From: Jiulongibacter sp966250325
Lineage (GTDB): Bacteria; Bacteroidota; Bacteroidia; Cytophagales; Spirosomataceae
Assembly (NCBI GenBank): GCA_966250325.1
Contig: CBINGY010000051.1
Span: forward strand, 1-32,306
Direction: 5' to 3'
DNA: 32,306 bases
A program made the position numbers and the translations under genes. The notes under the pieces were generated by a model that saw nothing but the letters and a program-made list of their open reading frames with translations, was not told the origin of the DNA and searched no databases. Positions 1 through 6,537 of this stretch are shown piece by piece (position 1 is the first letter of the stretch; every line of letters begins with the position of its first letter).

Positions 1-24
1 GATAAAATATAAAAAACCAAACCC

Positions 25-56
25 GGCGTGGCCCAGAGTGGGGTGGCCCCGACGCC
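25..56 (-). terminator. Probable intrinsic terminator after the DUF932 gene
   Basis: A GC-rich hairpin starts 6 bp beyond the DUF932 stop codon. Arms GGCGT+GGCC (25-33) pair with GGCC+ACGCC (45-48 and 52-56), with a 3-nt bulge. Read on the minus strand it is followed by a T-rich tract (positions 20 down to 1, containing TTTTTT). That is the expected layout for an intrinsic terminator of the leftward gene. Confidence 0.5.
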
Positions 57-62
57 CCGCTT

Positions 63-1100
63 TCAATTCAGACTAAAGGGGATATCCCCTTCCTTTGCAA
101 AGGTCTGACAGAGCTCAAATGCCCGCTGCCCTTTGAGTTGGGCTGATCCTCCCAATAATATAGATTTAAGCTTAGCTTCCTCATTCCGGTATTTTCTGAC
201 ATTCTGGTAGTATCCTGTCACGGCGTTATACGCTCCGAATAGTGTACCTTTGGTGGTTTCAATCTGCTGACTTTCACTGGTCATGGCATAGGAGAAAGCA
301 TCTTCAACCGTATTTTTAAAGACAGTTGAAAGTTCTTCCTGCTTTTCCTGACTCAGTAACCGGAGAGCATTTTTATTCGGACACAAGGCATGTGAAAGGA
401 GTTTTTTCGTCTGCTTGTCGCTTATTCTGATTTTTGACCAGTGGTTAAAGATATCTTCGAGCTCAGAGCTAAGGGTATTGGCCAGCCCCATCACTTTGTG
501 AGCCTCTTTTAATCGTTCGGCGGCACCGGCAGTATGTTTGATACGTACCACATTGCTCATGGTTTTCAGAGATGCGTTCAGGGTATTCTGACAAACGATG
601 CGTATAGGCGTAAAGGCCGCGGTAATACTTCCGCTTCCGTCATGGGAGGTAGTAAGGAAAATGTACTTTTCGGTTACGTCATCGCCATTACCTACACGGA
701 TATACCCCGGGAGCTTAGCGGTAATAAATATACGTTCCCCGTTTCCCAGTGCTCCGGCCGTTTCATAGAGAATGCCGTCATCGCCTCCGACGATGGCGTC
801 AAAGAATCTGAATGCCTCGCTGTTCTGTACCACCTGATAGTCTTTGCCTACCACACCGAGCACGCAGTTGGTATCCTGCCGGAGAGTGGCAAAGTAGCCG
901 GAGACGGGAAGTTCATTTTCTTCAACACGGGTAAGGAGCGGAGTTTTAGAAACCTGAAAGTCCAGCCCCGCATGAGCGACGGCTTCCGCACTGGTGGGAT
1001 ACTGGTCAACGATCTGACCCAGTCCGTGCCATGCTTTTTCTTTGACGCTAAAGAAGGAATAACGTCCGGTAGTCTGATTGAAATTAAGATGATGTCCCAT
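63..1100 (-). CDS. DUF932 (phage/plasmid-like TIGR03299 family) protein
   Basis: A 345-aa protein of the DUF932 type found on phages, plasmids and integrated elements. No biochemical role is established for the family, though some members are linked to plasmid or phage maintenance. Family-like features are the N-terminal AWHGLG segment, the GVVGKDYQVVQN strand near residue 85, and the middle block with TSHDGSGS and CQNTLNASLK. The open frame extends upstream to 1202, but those 34 residues look non-coding, so I chose the ATG at 1098-1100 (MGHHLNF). Only a weak ribosome-binding site is visible, as is usual in Bacteroidota. A terminator-like hairpin follows the stop. The gene stands alone here. 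Its usual association with mobile DNA hints that the left edge of the window may be accessory, but no integrase or plasmid gene is in view. Confidence 0.8.
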   Translation of the reverse strand: MGHHLNFNQTTGRYSFFSVKEKAWHGLGQIVDQYPTSAEAVAHAGLDFQVSKTPLLTRVEENELPVSGYFATLRQDTNCVLGVVGKDYQVVQNSEAFRFFDAIVGGDDGILYETAGALGNGERIFITAKLPGYIRVGNGDDVTEKYIFLTTSHDGSGSITAAFTPIRIVCQNTLNASLKTMSNVVRIKHTAGAAERLKEAHKVMGLANTLSSELEDIFNHWSKIRISDKQTKKLLSHALCPNKNALRLLSQEKQEELSTVFKNTVEDAFSYAMTSESQQIETTKGTLFGAYNAVTGYYQNVRKYRNEEAKLKSILLGGSAQLKGQRAFELCQTFAKEGDIPFSLN

Positions 1101-1765
1101 ACTGATAAAGTTTAAAAGGTGAAAAATCATCTTTTCTCTGCTCTGTAGACCCGGCACATTTTTTTGCCCGAAACAGAAACGGGAGAAAAGATAGCGGGGC
1201 ATCAGGGCCGTCTGTGCGGTGACAGGAAGGAAACGGAATAATGGAAGGGGCCCCGCACAGGGGAAGTAGTCCGTTATGCCGTAGTCTTTTTGTCACAGGA
1301 GCAAAGACAAGGCCCTAGCTTAGCTGTCTTTTGTCCCGTTTTGGAGTAAAAGGAATCACGTATTTTAAAGTACGCTGTCCAATGAAATGAGATGAATCTG
1401 AAAAATCAACTTCAACCCAACACACCCTCTGCCGCAGCCCGCGAGGCTGAAGGTCAATGTACCAATTTCAGAACGGGAAGATTCCGGTTCGGGTTTTCCT
1501 GAAGATCGTTCCTTTAGAACTACCCGCATCTATCAGGTGATTTTGAGCCCCTTCGGGCCTAATAACTGTTTGGATATCAGTATATTGTTTCGTTATTATA
1601 TAACTTGGTGCAATTTATCTGAAAGAAATTCCGCCAGATTCGGTAGCAGAGGCTATCCTCACAAATTGCAATCAGATATATAGGGAAAATAAACCCGGGA
1701 TACCAACCAATTGAAGAAGTATATCATAAATGTCTTAACCAACAGGTTGTTTCCCGGGGCTGATG
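1101..1765. other. Intergenic region, 665 bp, with one dispersed repeat copy
   Basis: Apart from one copy of the 64-bp repeat (1427-1490), I see no gene. A 36-codon frame without a start codon lies on the plus strand at 1604-1714 (beginning LGAIYLKEIPPD). It could be a gene remnant, but it matches no family I recognise. Confidence 0.4.
1427..1490 (+). repeat. 64-bp dispersed repeat, copy 1
   Basis: This matches 6320-6383 at 61 of 64 positions in the same orientation. It starts CTCTGCCGCAGCC and ends GATTCCGGTTC. It contains a small hairpin around CAGCC-CGCG-AGGCTG and the inner part of a second one. Here the outer right arm of the second hairpin is missing, because the sequence diverges right after GGTTC. 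Confidence 0.8.
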
Positions 1766-2503
1766 CTACCAGGGTATTTCTCCGGATAATGGGTTAGTTT
1801 CCTCGCTAATGAATTTGCCAGTTACACCCTCTTTGTCCAATAAAGCATACTTAACAATGCGTTTTCCTGCTTCTTCTACCTCACCTCCATTAAAACCCGT
1901 AAAATCTGTTTTGGTATAACCTGGGCAAACAGCGTTCACTTTGAAAGCGGTGTTCCTAAGCTCGTAGGCAAGATGAACAGTCAGCATATTAAGAGCTGCT
2001 TTTGATGAGCCATAAACTGCGTACTTAGCGAAATCATATCCCATCCAGTTTGGGTCACTTTGTAAAGTTAGTGAGCCAACACTTGTGCTTACGTTCACAA
2101 TTCTTGGTTCGGGTGATTTACTTAACAGATCAATAAATTCCTGTGTTACACGTGCCACACCAAATACATTGGTATTGAATGCTGCCTGAAATTGACTTAT
2201 ATCAGCTTCCAGTGCAGTGAATGGTGCTCCGCCATTGATACCTGCATTGTTAATCAGAACATCTAAGGAATCGGTTTTTCCACCAATTTCCAGACGGGCT
2301 TTTTTAACTGAAATAGGATCTGTAACATCAATACGGATAGGTTCTACATTTGTTAAATGAATAGCCTTCAATTGTTCAGCGGCATTCGTACCATTTTCCA
2401 GATTCCGGCTCCCCAAAAAAACATAAAATCCCTTTTGTGTCAGTTGTTTTGCGGTTTCAAAACCAATGCCTTTATTGGCTCCTGTGATAAATGCTGTTTT
2501 CAT
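1766..2503 (-). CDS. SDR family NAD(P)-dependent oxidoreductase
   Basis: A 245-aa classical short-chain dehydrogenase/reductase, cytosolic, expected to reduce a carbonyl or oxidise an alcohol with NAD(P)H. The Rossmann nucleotide motif TGANKGIG is at residues 7-14, NNAG at 85-88, the catalytic serine region NVSTS at 137-141, the YxxxK pair at Y164/K168, and CPGYTKTDF follows the active site. The overall layout resembles the carbonyl-reductase-like SDR subgroup. The length is normal for the family and the start ATG opens directly into the first beta strand. It is the last gene of the leftward block, 78 bp downstream of the Crp-like regulator gene. It has its own palindromic operator-like site (2558-2573), nearly identical to the one in front of that regulator gene. 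This suggests that the regulator controls it. The substrate cannot be told from sequence. Confidence 0.88.
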   Translation of the reverse strand: MKTAFITGANKGIGFETAKQLTQKGFYVFLGSRNLENGTNAAEQLKAIHLTNVEPIRIDVTDPISVKKARLEIGGKTDSLDVLINNAGINGGAPFTALEADISQFQAAFNTNVFGVARVTQEFIDLLSKSPEPRIVNVSTSVGSLTLQSDPNWMGYDFAKYAVYGSSKAALNMLTVHLAYELRNTAFKVNAVCPGYTKTDFTGFNGGEVEEAGKRIVKYALLDKEGVTGKFISEETNPLSGEIPW

Positions 2504-2557
2504 TATATTTATTTTGATAGTAGTGGTGCAAAGTTTTCACTACAAAAAATGAAGTCA

Positions 2558-2573
2558 TTTATCATTTGGTAAA
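2558..2573. promoter_or_regulatory. Operator-like palindrome upstream of the SDR gene
   Basis: TTTATCATTTGGTAAA differs at 2 of 16 positions from the perfect palindrome at 3182-3197 in front of the Crp-like regulator gene. It lies about 55 bp upstream of the SDR start, between the end of the regulator gene and the SDR gene. I infer it to be a binding site for that regulator. Confidence 0.5.
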
Positions 2574-2581
2574 AAGTCCAA

Positions 2582-3148
2582 TCACCTGATGTTTTTTCGA
2601 ATACGGCTCAATGATTGTTGAGTAACACCTATATACGAAGCAATATGGGAGAGAGCAACCCTATTAATTAGTGCGGGATAATTTTCCATAAATTCTAAAT
2701 AACGCTGTGTTGCGTCCTGAGATATTACCGGACCCTTCCTGGATTTCTGGTATAAGCACCTTTGAACCATCTTGTTGGTGATGTTATTCCATCCTACTAC
2801 CGTATGGGAAAGATCCTCCCAATCCTGTTTTGAAAATATCAGAATTCTGCAATCTGTACAGGCTTGCAAATATTCGGTGGAGGTTGAATTTGCTTCAAAG
2901 TTTACATAGTCAACCACCAAGTTATTTTCCTCAATAAAACACCTGGTTATTTCATCACCTTTATTATTGTAATAGCAACCCCGAACGACGCCTTCCAAAA
3001 CAAAGCCAACTTGTCTGGGGATTTTACCGGCTTCCGAAAAATAGGAGTCCTTCTTAAGTCTTATTTCTTTTACCTTACTGGTTATCAGGTCAATTTGCTG
3101 TTTGTTCAGATTATCAAACTGCAGGATAAATTCTACAAATTCTTTCAT
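2582..3148 (-). CDS. Crp/Fnr family transcriptional regulator
   Basis: A 188-aa regulator with an N-terminal cyclic-nucleotide-binding-like beta-roll (about residues 15-125, with LKKDSYFSEAG and GFVLEGVVRGCY) and a C-terminal winged helix (RVALSHIASYIGVTQQSLSRIRK). This is the compact Bacteroidota type, which often responds to unknown small effectors rather than cAMP. The open frame runs up to 3202, but those first 18 codons read through a perfect palindrome (3182-3197) that is better explained as an operator. The family normally begins at MKEFxxF, so I chose the ATG at 3146-3148. The gene follows the methyltransferase gene by 70 bp and precedes the SDR gene. Matching palindromes upstream of itself and of the SDR gene suggest autoregulation plus control of the reductase. 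Confidence 0.85.
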   Translation of the reverse strand: MKEFVEFILQFDNLNKQQIDLITSKVKEIRLKKDSYFSEAGKIPRQVGFVLEGVVRGCYYNNKGDEITRCFIEENNLVVDYVNFEANSTSTEYLQACTDCRILIFSKQDWEDLSHTVVGWNNITNKMVQRCLYQKSRKGPVISQDATQRYLEFMENYPALINRVALSHIASYIGVTQQSLSRIRKNIR

Positions 3149-3181
3149 AGCCGCAAAAAAATAAAATCCACTTGAAGATGA

Positions 3182-3197
3182 TTTACCATATGGTAAA
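3182..3197. promoter_or_regulatory. Perfect 16-bp palindrome, probable operator of the Crp-like regulator gene
   Basis: TTTACCATATGGTAAA is self-complementary over all 16 bases and lies 34 bp upstream of the chosen regulator start. A two-mismatch copy precedes the SDR gene (2558-2573). Crp/Fnr-type regulators bind two-fold symmetric sites of this size, so a self-bound operator is a reasonable inference. Confidence 0.6.
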
Positions 3198-3218
3198 CGC
3201 ATGTCGTTTTACGAAAAT

Positions 3219-3836
3219 TTATTCCGGAGCAACATGCTTTTTGCGGCATTTAATCAAATAAAAAGGATAATTCTCATTAATTTCCGTGATGTCATATAAT
3301 CCGAAAGATTCGAATTCTTCCCGAATTGTTTCGATATCATAAAAGAACATTTTCACTCCTTGGAATTGCTCATAGCGGTCCTTGCCAATGCATGTACCTT
3401 GGCCAAATGTCTGAGCCTCTTTGGTGATTGCAGTAAAAACCAGTATACCGTTCTCACTAAGCTGATCAAAACAAGCTTTGATTAGTTTATGTCTTTCAGA
3501 TTGATCCAGTAAATGGATTAATGCATGACAGAAAATTCCCTCGAAGAGATTTTTATCAAAAGGCATATCGGTTACCGAGCCATAGTGAATATGTAAAGCT
3601 TCACCAAAGTGTTTTTGGGCGAGTGCAATTGCGGTCTTCGAAATTTCTATGCCACTTACCTGCATTTCCAAATTTAGAAAGGGTCGGGCGTTACGACCGT
3701 AACCAATTCCTGGAATAAGGATATTCCTGAAACCCAGTTCATGAAATAATTCAGCCACTTGCAAAGAAGCTTGTGCAGGAACTGTACCCCACATTTCATT
3801 TTTATCTTTAAAGGCATTCTCCCAGAATTCCGCCAT
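3219..3836 (-). CDS. Class I SAM-dependent methyltransferase
   Basis: A 205-aa cytosolic methyltransferase with a Rossmann-like fold. Motif I is LIPGIGYGR at residues 40-48, an acidic residue for SAM ribose binding is E64 (SGIEIS), and MPFDKNLFEGIFCHALIHLL matches the following strand and helix. The N-terminus (FWENAFKDKNEMWG) resembles the thiopurine-methyltransferase/TehB-like group of small-molecule methyltransferases, which act on thiols, tellurite or xenobiotics. This assignment is tentative. The start lies 17 bp downstream of the transporter stop, so the two are almost certainly co-transcribed. Pairing with an efflux pump suggests modification and export of a toxic small molecule. The substrate is unknown. 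Confidence 0.82.
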   Translation of the reverse strand: MAEFWENAFKDKNEMWGTVPAQASLQVAELFHELGFRNILIPGIGYGRNARPFLNLEMQVSGIEISKTAIALAQKHFGEALHIHYGSVTDMPFDKNLFEGIFCHALIHLLDQSERHKLIKACFDQLSENGILVFTAITKEAQTFGQGTCIGKDRYEQFQGVKMFFYDIETIREEFESFGLYDITEINENYPFYLIKCRKKHVAPE

Positions 3837-3853
3837 TTTTTCAGTTTCGTTAT

Positions 3854-5410
3854 CTATGCGTTAGCTTTTTTATCAGTTGATTTTGCAGACTTGCCGGTGA
3901 TAATATATACCAAGAGTAAAGTCATGATACCTGCACCCAGCCAAATGGCCTGTTGCCAACCTGCAATGAAGGATTCTCTGGCTATTTGAGCCAATAGTTC
4001 GGATTCTTTACCAGAGCCCGCAGCCATTGATAAAGCGTGCATTAAACCTTCACGGGCTTTTAATATGGTCTGCTCTGGATAATCCTTCAGTTTATTAGCG
4101 ATAGCTGAACTATAGCCAGCTGTTACCAGCGGGCCCAATAAGGCAACACCTAAGGCAGTACCCAATTCCCGGGTAATATCGTTCAAAGCTGAAGCTACGC
4201 CCTGACTTTCAGGTGGAAGGGAGGATGTAATGGCCTCTGTGGATGGTGTCATGGAAAGCCCCATTCCCGCCCCCATGATTATCAGGCCAGGTAGCACTGA
4301 CAGGTAACCTGTTTCGGCAGAAACATAAAACGCCATAAGCATGGCTCCAATCGCACTTAGAAGAACTCCTAAAGCCATCGTTTGCCTGATGCCTGTAAGT
4401 AGTGACAATTTAGGAGCGAGGCCAGATGTAACCATCATTATTAAGGCCATTGGCATCAAAGCCAGGGTGGAACGTAAGCCTGACCAACCAAGAACCCCCT
4501 GAAAGAAAGGGAATAGAACGATAAATATTCCAGCCTGCACACTAAATACTACCAGGAGCGTAACGGAACCAGTTGAAAGGCTTTTCAGACGAAAGAGACG
4601 TATATTCAGAAGAGGAGAATTATGACGTAATTCCCAGACAATAAATCCTATGCCGCTGGAAATTCCAAGGATTAGACTCAGAAACACCATGGGGATTTTA
4701 TCACCATGTTCGGGCAATTCGTGCAGAGCGAAAATGACTCCAAGAGTGGCCGTAATTGATAACAAAGAGCCTATGGTATCAAATCTTCCGGTATTTTTTT
4801 CTGAGGTATCCGGAACAAACCGAATAGTCATTGCCAGTGCTATTAGAGCAAGTACAACTGGAAATAAAAACAACCACCTCCATGTGGCAACATCGACCAG
4901 AAATGCCGAAAGATACATTCCTAATATCCCCCCTCCTCCAGCTACTCCTGTCCAGATACCTATGGCCCTGGAGCGTTCCTTTTCCGGAAAAGTGGAAGTA
5001 ATAACTGCAAGAGTTACAGGCATAATCATGGCAGCCCCTATTCCAGATAAAATACGTGAAACTATCATGATTGAGTCCCGGGAAGCCATTCCTGATAAGG
5101 CACTTGCAACACCGAAAATCAGGAGACCTGACACGAGTATTTTTTTTCTTCCTATTCGATCACCCAGAGCACCCAGTGGAAGGAGGAAAGCAGCAAGTGT
5201 AAGGGTATAACTATTAATCATCCACAAGACCGTGTTTTGCGAAGCATTAAACTCCAAAGCGAGCATGGGCTGGGCCACATTCAATCCGCTGACTGATGAA
5301 ATTACCGCCATAAGTGCAATGCATACTGCAACAAGTATTTTAGTCAAATGTGCCGGTGATGATGCATCCTGCGGTTTTCGCTGAGATTTGTTTGTTTTAA
5401 GTATTTCCAT
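3854..5410 (-). CDS. MFS efflux transporter, DHA2 (EmrB/QacA) type
   Basis: A 518-aa inner-membrane drug:proton antiporter-like protein of the 14-helix DHA2 group. The size and number of hydrophobic segments fit 14 helices. Motif A (GALGDRIGRKK) is near residues 80-90, and the conserved WMINSYTLTLAAFLLP helix precedes it. RILSGIGAAMIMP and TSTFPEKERSRAIGIW are typical of this group. It probably exports hydrophobic or cationic compounds. No EmrA-like adaptor gene is nearby, so it would act as a single component. It sits 17 bp after the 91-aa gene and 17 bp before the methyltransferase gene, inside the leftward block whose promoter carries Fur-type palindromic boxes. Metal-dependent control is therefore likely, and the true substrate might be a metal complex or metallophore. 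That is inference only. Confidence 0.88.
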   Translation of the reverse strand: MEILKTNKSQRKPQDASSPAHLTKILVAVCIALMAVISSVSGLNVAQPMLALEFNASQNTVLWMINSYTLTLAAFLLPLGALGDRIGRKKILVSGLLIFGVASALSGMASRDSIMIVSRILSGIGAAMIMPVTLAVITSTFPEKERSRAIGIWTGVAGGGGILGMYLSAFLVDVATWRWLFLFPVVLALIALAMTIRFVPDTSEKNTGRFDTIGSLLSITATLGVIFALHELPEHGDKIPMVFLSLILGISSGIGFIVWELRHNSPLLNIRLFRLKSLSTGSVTLLVVFSVQAGIFIVLFPFFQGVLGWSGLRSTLALMPMALIMMVTSGLAPKLSLLTGIRQTMALGVLLSAIGAMLMAFYVSAETGYLSVLPGLIIMGAGMGLSMTPSTEAITSSLPPESQGVASALNDITRELGTALGVALLGPLVTAGYSSAIANKLKDYPEQTILKAREGLMHALSMAAGSGKESELLAQIARESFIAGWQQAIWLGAGIMTLLLVYIITGKSAKSTDKKANA

Positions 5411-5427
5411 TTTGCATTATATACTGT

Positions 5428-5703
5428 TTAGTAGCAGACTTTATCTTCCAGTCTGTCACATTTGAAGCCTAGTTCGGTTATTTCCCTGGTGATTTGTTCA
5501 GACTCTATCTGTTTTCCCTGAACACGAAGAACTGTATGGTAACAAGGGTAGGGGCCATCGCTTTCATTTAAATCAAAATTAATTTTCAGATTAGGGAATC
5601 TCTTTTCAAGTTTTACTAAGGATTGCCGGGCTTGAAGCCCGTTATGCAGATCGGTTATAAATACCTCGATTTTGTTTCGGTTAAAGGAGTTCTCTGTTTT
5701 CAT
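5428..5703 (-). CDS. Small ferredoxin-like (HMA-shaped) protein of unknown function
   Basis: A 91-aa soluble protein. Its predicted order of strands and helices (KIEVFITDL, a helix with ARQSLVKLEKRF, LKINFDL, a CYHTVLRVQGK strand, the helix SEQITREITELGF and a final strand) fits the beta-alpha-beta-beta-alpha-beta shape of heavy-metal-associated domains. The CxxC metal motif is missing. The remaining cysteines are isolated near residues 54, 82 and 90 and might still bind metal. It is the first gene of the leftward block, divergent from the Fur-family gene. A minus-strand TATCTTTG element (complement at 5719-5726) gives a good Bacteroidota -7 box 16 bp upstream of the start. Its position under Fur-type boxes suggests a role in metal homeostasis or sensing. 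The function is not known. Confidence 0.65.
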   Translation of the reverse strand: MKTENSFNRNKIEVFITDLHNGLQARQSLVKLEKRFPNLKINFDLNESDGPYPCYHTVLRVQGKQIESEQITREITELGFKCDRLEDKVCY

Positions 5704-5718
5704 CGGTTATTTTTAATG

Positions 5719-5726
5719 CAAAGATA
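5719..5726 (-). promoter_or_regulatory. Promoter -7 element of the leftward block
   Basis: On the minus strand this reads TATCTTTG, an exact match to the Bacteroidota -7 consensus TAnnTTTG. The base range 20 bp upstream, where the -33 element should be, falls inside the palindromic box at 5739-5763. A repressor bound there would block the promoter. Confidence 0.5.
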
Positions 5727-5738
5727 ACTGTACTTCTC

Positions 5739-5763
5739 ATTAATGCGACATTGTTGCATTAAT
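5739..5763. promoter_or_regulatory. Fur-family operator box 1 (25-bp palindrome)
   Basis: Arms ATTAATGCGACA (5739-5750) and TGTTGCATTAAT (5752-5763) flank a single central T and are complementary at 11 of 12 positions. The size and symmetry are typical of Fur/Zur/PerR sites. It sits between the divergent 91-aa gene and the Fur-family gene and overlaps the -33 position of the leftward promoter. Confidence 0.65.
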
Positions 5764-5786
5764 TATTGCAAATTTGTCGCATTAAT
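5762..5786. promoter_or_regulatory. Fur-family operator box 2, overlapping box 1
   Basis: This 25-bp segment (ATTATTGC...GCATTAAT) matches box 1 at 20 of 25 positions and overlaps it by 2 bp. It covers the TTTG (-33) element of the rightward promoter at 5773-5776. An additional half-site, TTAATGCA, lies at 5713-5720. Confidence 0.55.
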
Positions 5787-5804
5787 AAATTATCTTTATT
5801 TTTG
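5773..5804 (+). promoter_or_regulatory. Promoter of the Fur-family gene
   Basis: A -33 TTTG (5773-5776) and a -7 TATTTTTG (5797-5804) are 20 bp apart, an exact fit to the Bacteroidota promoter consensus. The -7 box ends 4 bp before the chosen GTG start, so the transcript would have almost no leader. Confidence 0.6.
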
Positions 5805-5808
5805 TAAC

Positions 5809-6189
5809 GTGACCAAAAGAAGAAACACCCTGTCTAAAGAGGCAGTATTGTCCTTATTGACTCATTCTAAAAAAGCGATGAGTCAGGATGCCGTAATCAA
5901 AAAACTGGAAGTGGACGTAGACCGGGCGACTGTTTACAGGATATTAAACCGGTTTTGTGAAGATGAAATAGTTCACAGAATAGTAGCGGATGACGGGAAG
6001 CAGTATTTTGCCGTGTGTGTTAAATGTGATGAAAATACGATACCTGATAATCATTTTCATTTCCGGTGTGTAAAGTGTGAAACGATTGAATGCTTGCCTT
6101 CGATGGTTGAATTTTCAGTTCCTAATGAATACACTGTCCAAAGAATGAATTGTGTCCTTATCGGTATTTGCAAGGATTGCAGAGAATGA
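5809..6189 (+). CDS. Fur family transcriptional regulator (Zur/Fur-like)
   Basis: A 126-aa metal-dependent repressor. The N-terminal winged helix has the recognition helix DRATVYRILNRF at about residues 38-49. The C-terminal dimerisation and metal domain has NHFHFRCVKC (H82, H84, C87, C90) and a second CxxC (C121, C124), which is the structural zinc site of the family. An ATG at 5743 opens the frame, but it lies inside the operator. The residues from it to V23 do not look like protein, whereas homologues begin TKRRNT, so I chose the GTG at 5809. The short distance to the -7 box suggests a leaderless or nearly leaderless transcript. Two palindromic boxes in the divergent promoter imply autoregulation and control of the leftward efflux block. 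The metal sensed (zinc, iron or manganese) cannot be decided from sequence. Confidence 0.85.
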   Translation: MTKRRNTLSKEAVLSLLTHSKKAMSQDAVIKKLEVDVDRATVYRILNRFCEDEIVHRIVADDGKQYFAVCVKCDENTIPDNHFHFRCVKCETIECLPSMVEFSVPNEYTVQRMNCVLIGICKDCRE

Positions 6190-6319
6190 AAATACAAGTG
6201 ATCGCCTATCTATACAGCCAACAGAAAATTCAATCCGACAGCGGTTTGTAGCCAGGATACGTATTAAAATGGGTGATTAGTGGACAAAGGTTTCAGAAAA
6301 TTACTTTGAAATAGTTCCT

Positions 6320-6389
6320 CTCTGCCGCAGCCTGCGAGGCTGAGGGTCAATGCACCAATTTCAGAACGGGAAGATTCCGGTTCTGAAAT
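6320..6389 (+). repeat. 64-bp dispersed repeat, copy 2, with two hairpins
   Basis: Positions 6320-6383 match 1427-1490 with 3 differences. The first hairpin is CAGCCT-GCG-AGGCTG (6328-6342). The second has 15-nt arms at 6358-6372 and 6375-6389 with one mismatch and a 2-nt loop, so it is almost a continuous palindrome. The second could act as a terminator for the Fur-family gene 170 bp upstream, but no T tract follows. A REP-like element is an alternative. Confidence 0.75.
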
Positions 6390-6483
6390 CAGTATAATAG
6401 AAGCCTTAGCAGTTTGAATTCAGACCTCCAGTTATATTTATTTAAAAGCTGTGTATATTCCGTATAAGGGTGTTGGTGTAATT

Positions 6484-6491
6484 TATTTTTG
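6484..6491 (+). promoter_or_regulatory. Promoter -7 element upstream of the RHS locus
   Basis: TATTTTTG matches TAnnTTTG and lies 46 bp before the RHS start. No convincing TTTG is found 17-23 bp upstream, so the call is tentative. It is the only promoter-like element I found ahead of the six-gene locus. Confidence 0.35.
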
Positions 6492-6537
6492 AATTTACAG
6501 GTCGGATTGTAGGTTTGAATAAGCCTTATTCTACACT

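Larger units (their letters stand above)
6190..6537. other. Intergenic region, 348 bp, repeat copy and RHS promoter region
   Basis: This holds copy 2 of the 64-bp repeat with its complete hairpin (to 6389) and a -7 promoter-like TATTTTTG at 6484-6491 ahead of the RHS gene. No further gene is seen. Confidence 0.5.

Noticed and set aside
534..1115. 193-codon open frame on the plus strand
   Set aside because: It lies entirely opposite the DUF932 gene, has no family features, and its sequence reads as the reverse of a well-supported protein.
1604..1714. 36-codon frame (LGAIYLKEIPPD start) as a gene remnant
   Set aside because: It has no start codon, no recognised homology and random-length openness. 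I mention it only in the intergenic entry.
3149..3202. Upstream ATG start for the Crp-like regulator gene
   Set aside because: The extra 18 codons run through the perfect palindrome at 3182-3197, and the family usually begins at MKEF.
4650..5210. 186-codon open frame on the plus strand
   Set aside because: It is antisense to the DHA2 transporter, whose membrane helices and motif A are clear.
5743..5808. Upstream ATG start for the Fur-family gene
   Set aside because: The 22 extra residues are encoded by operator and promoter DNA and do not resemble the family's N-terminus.
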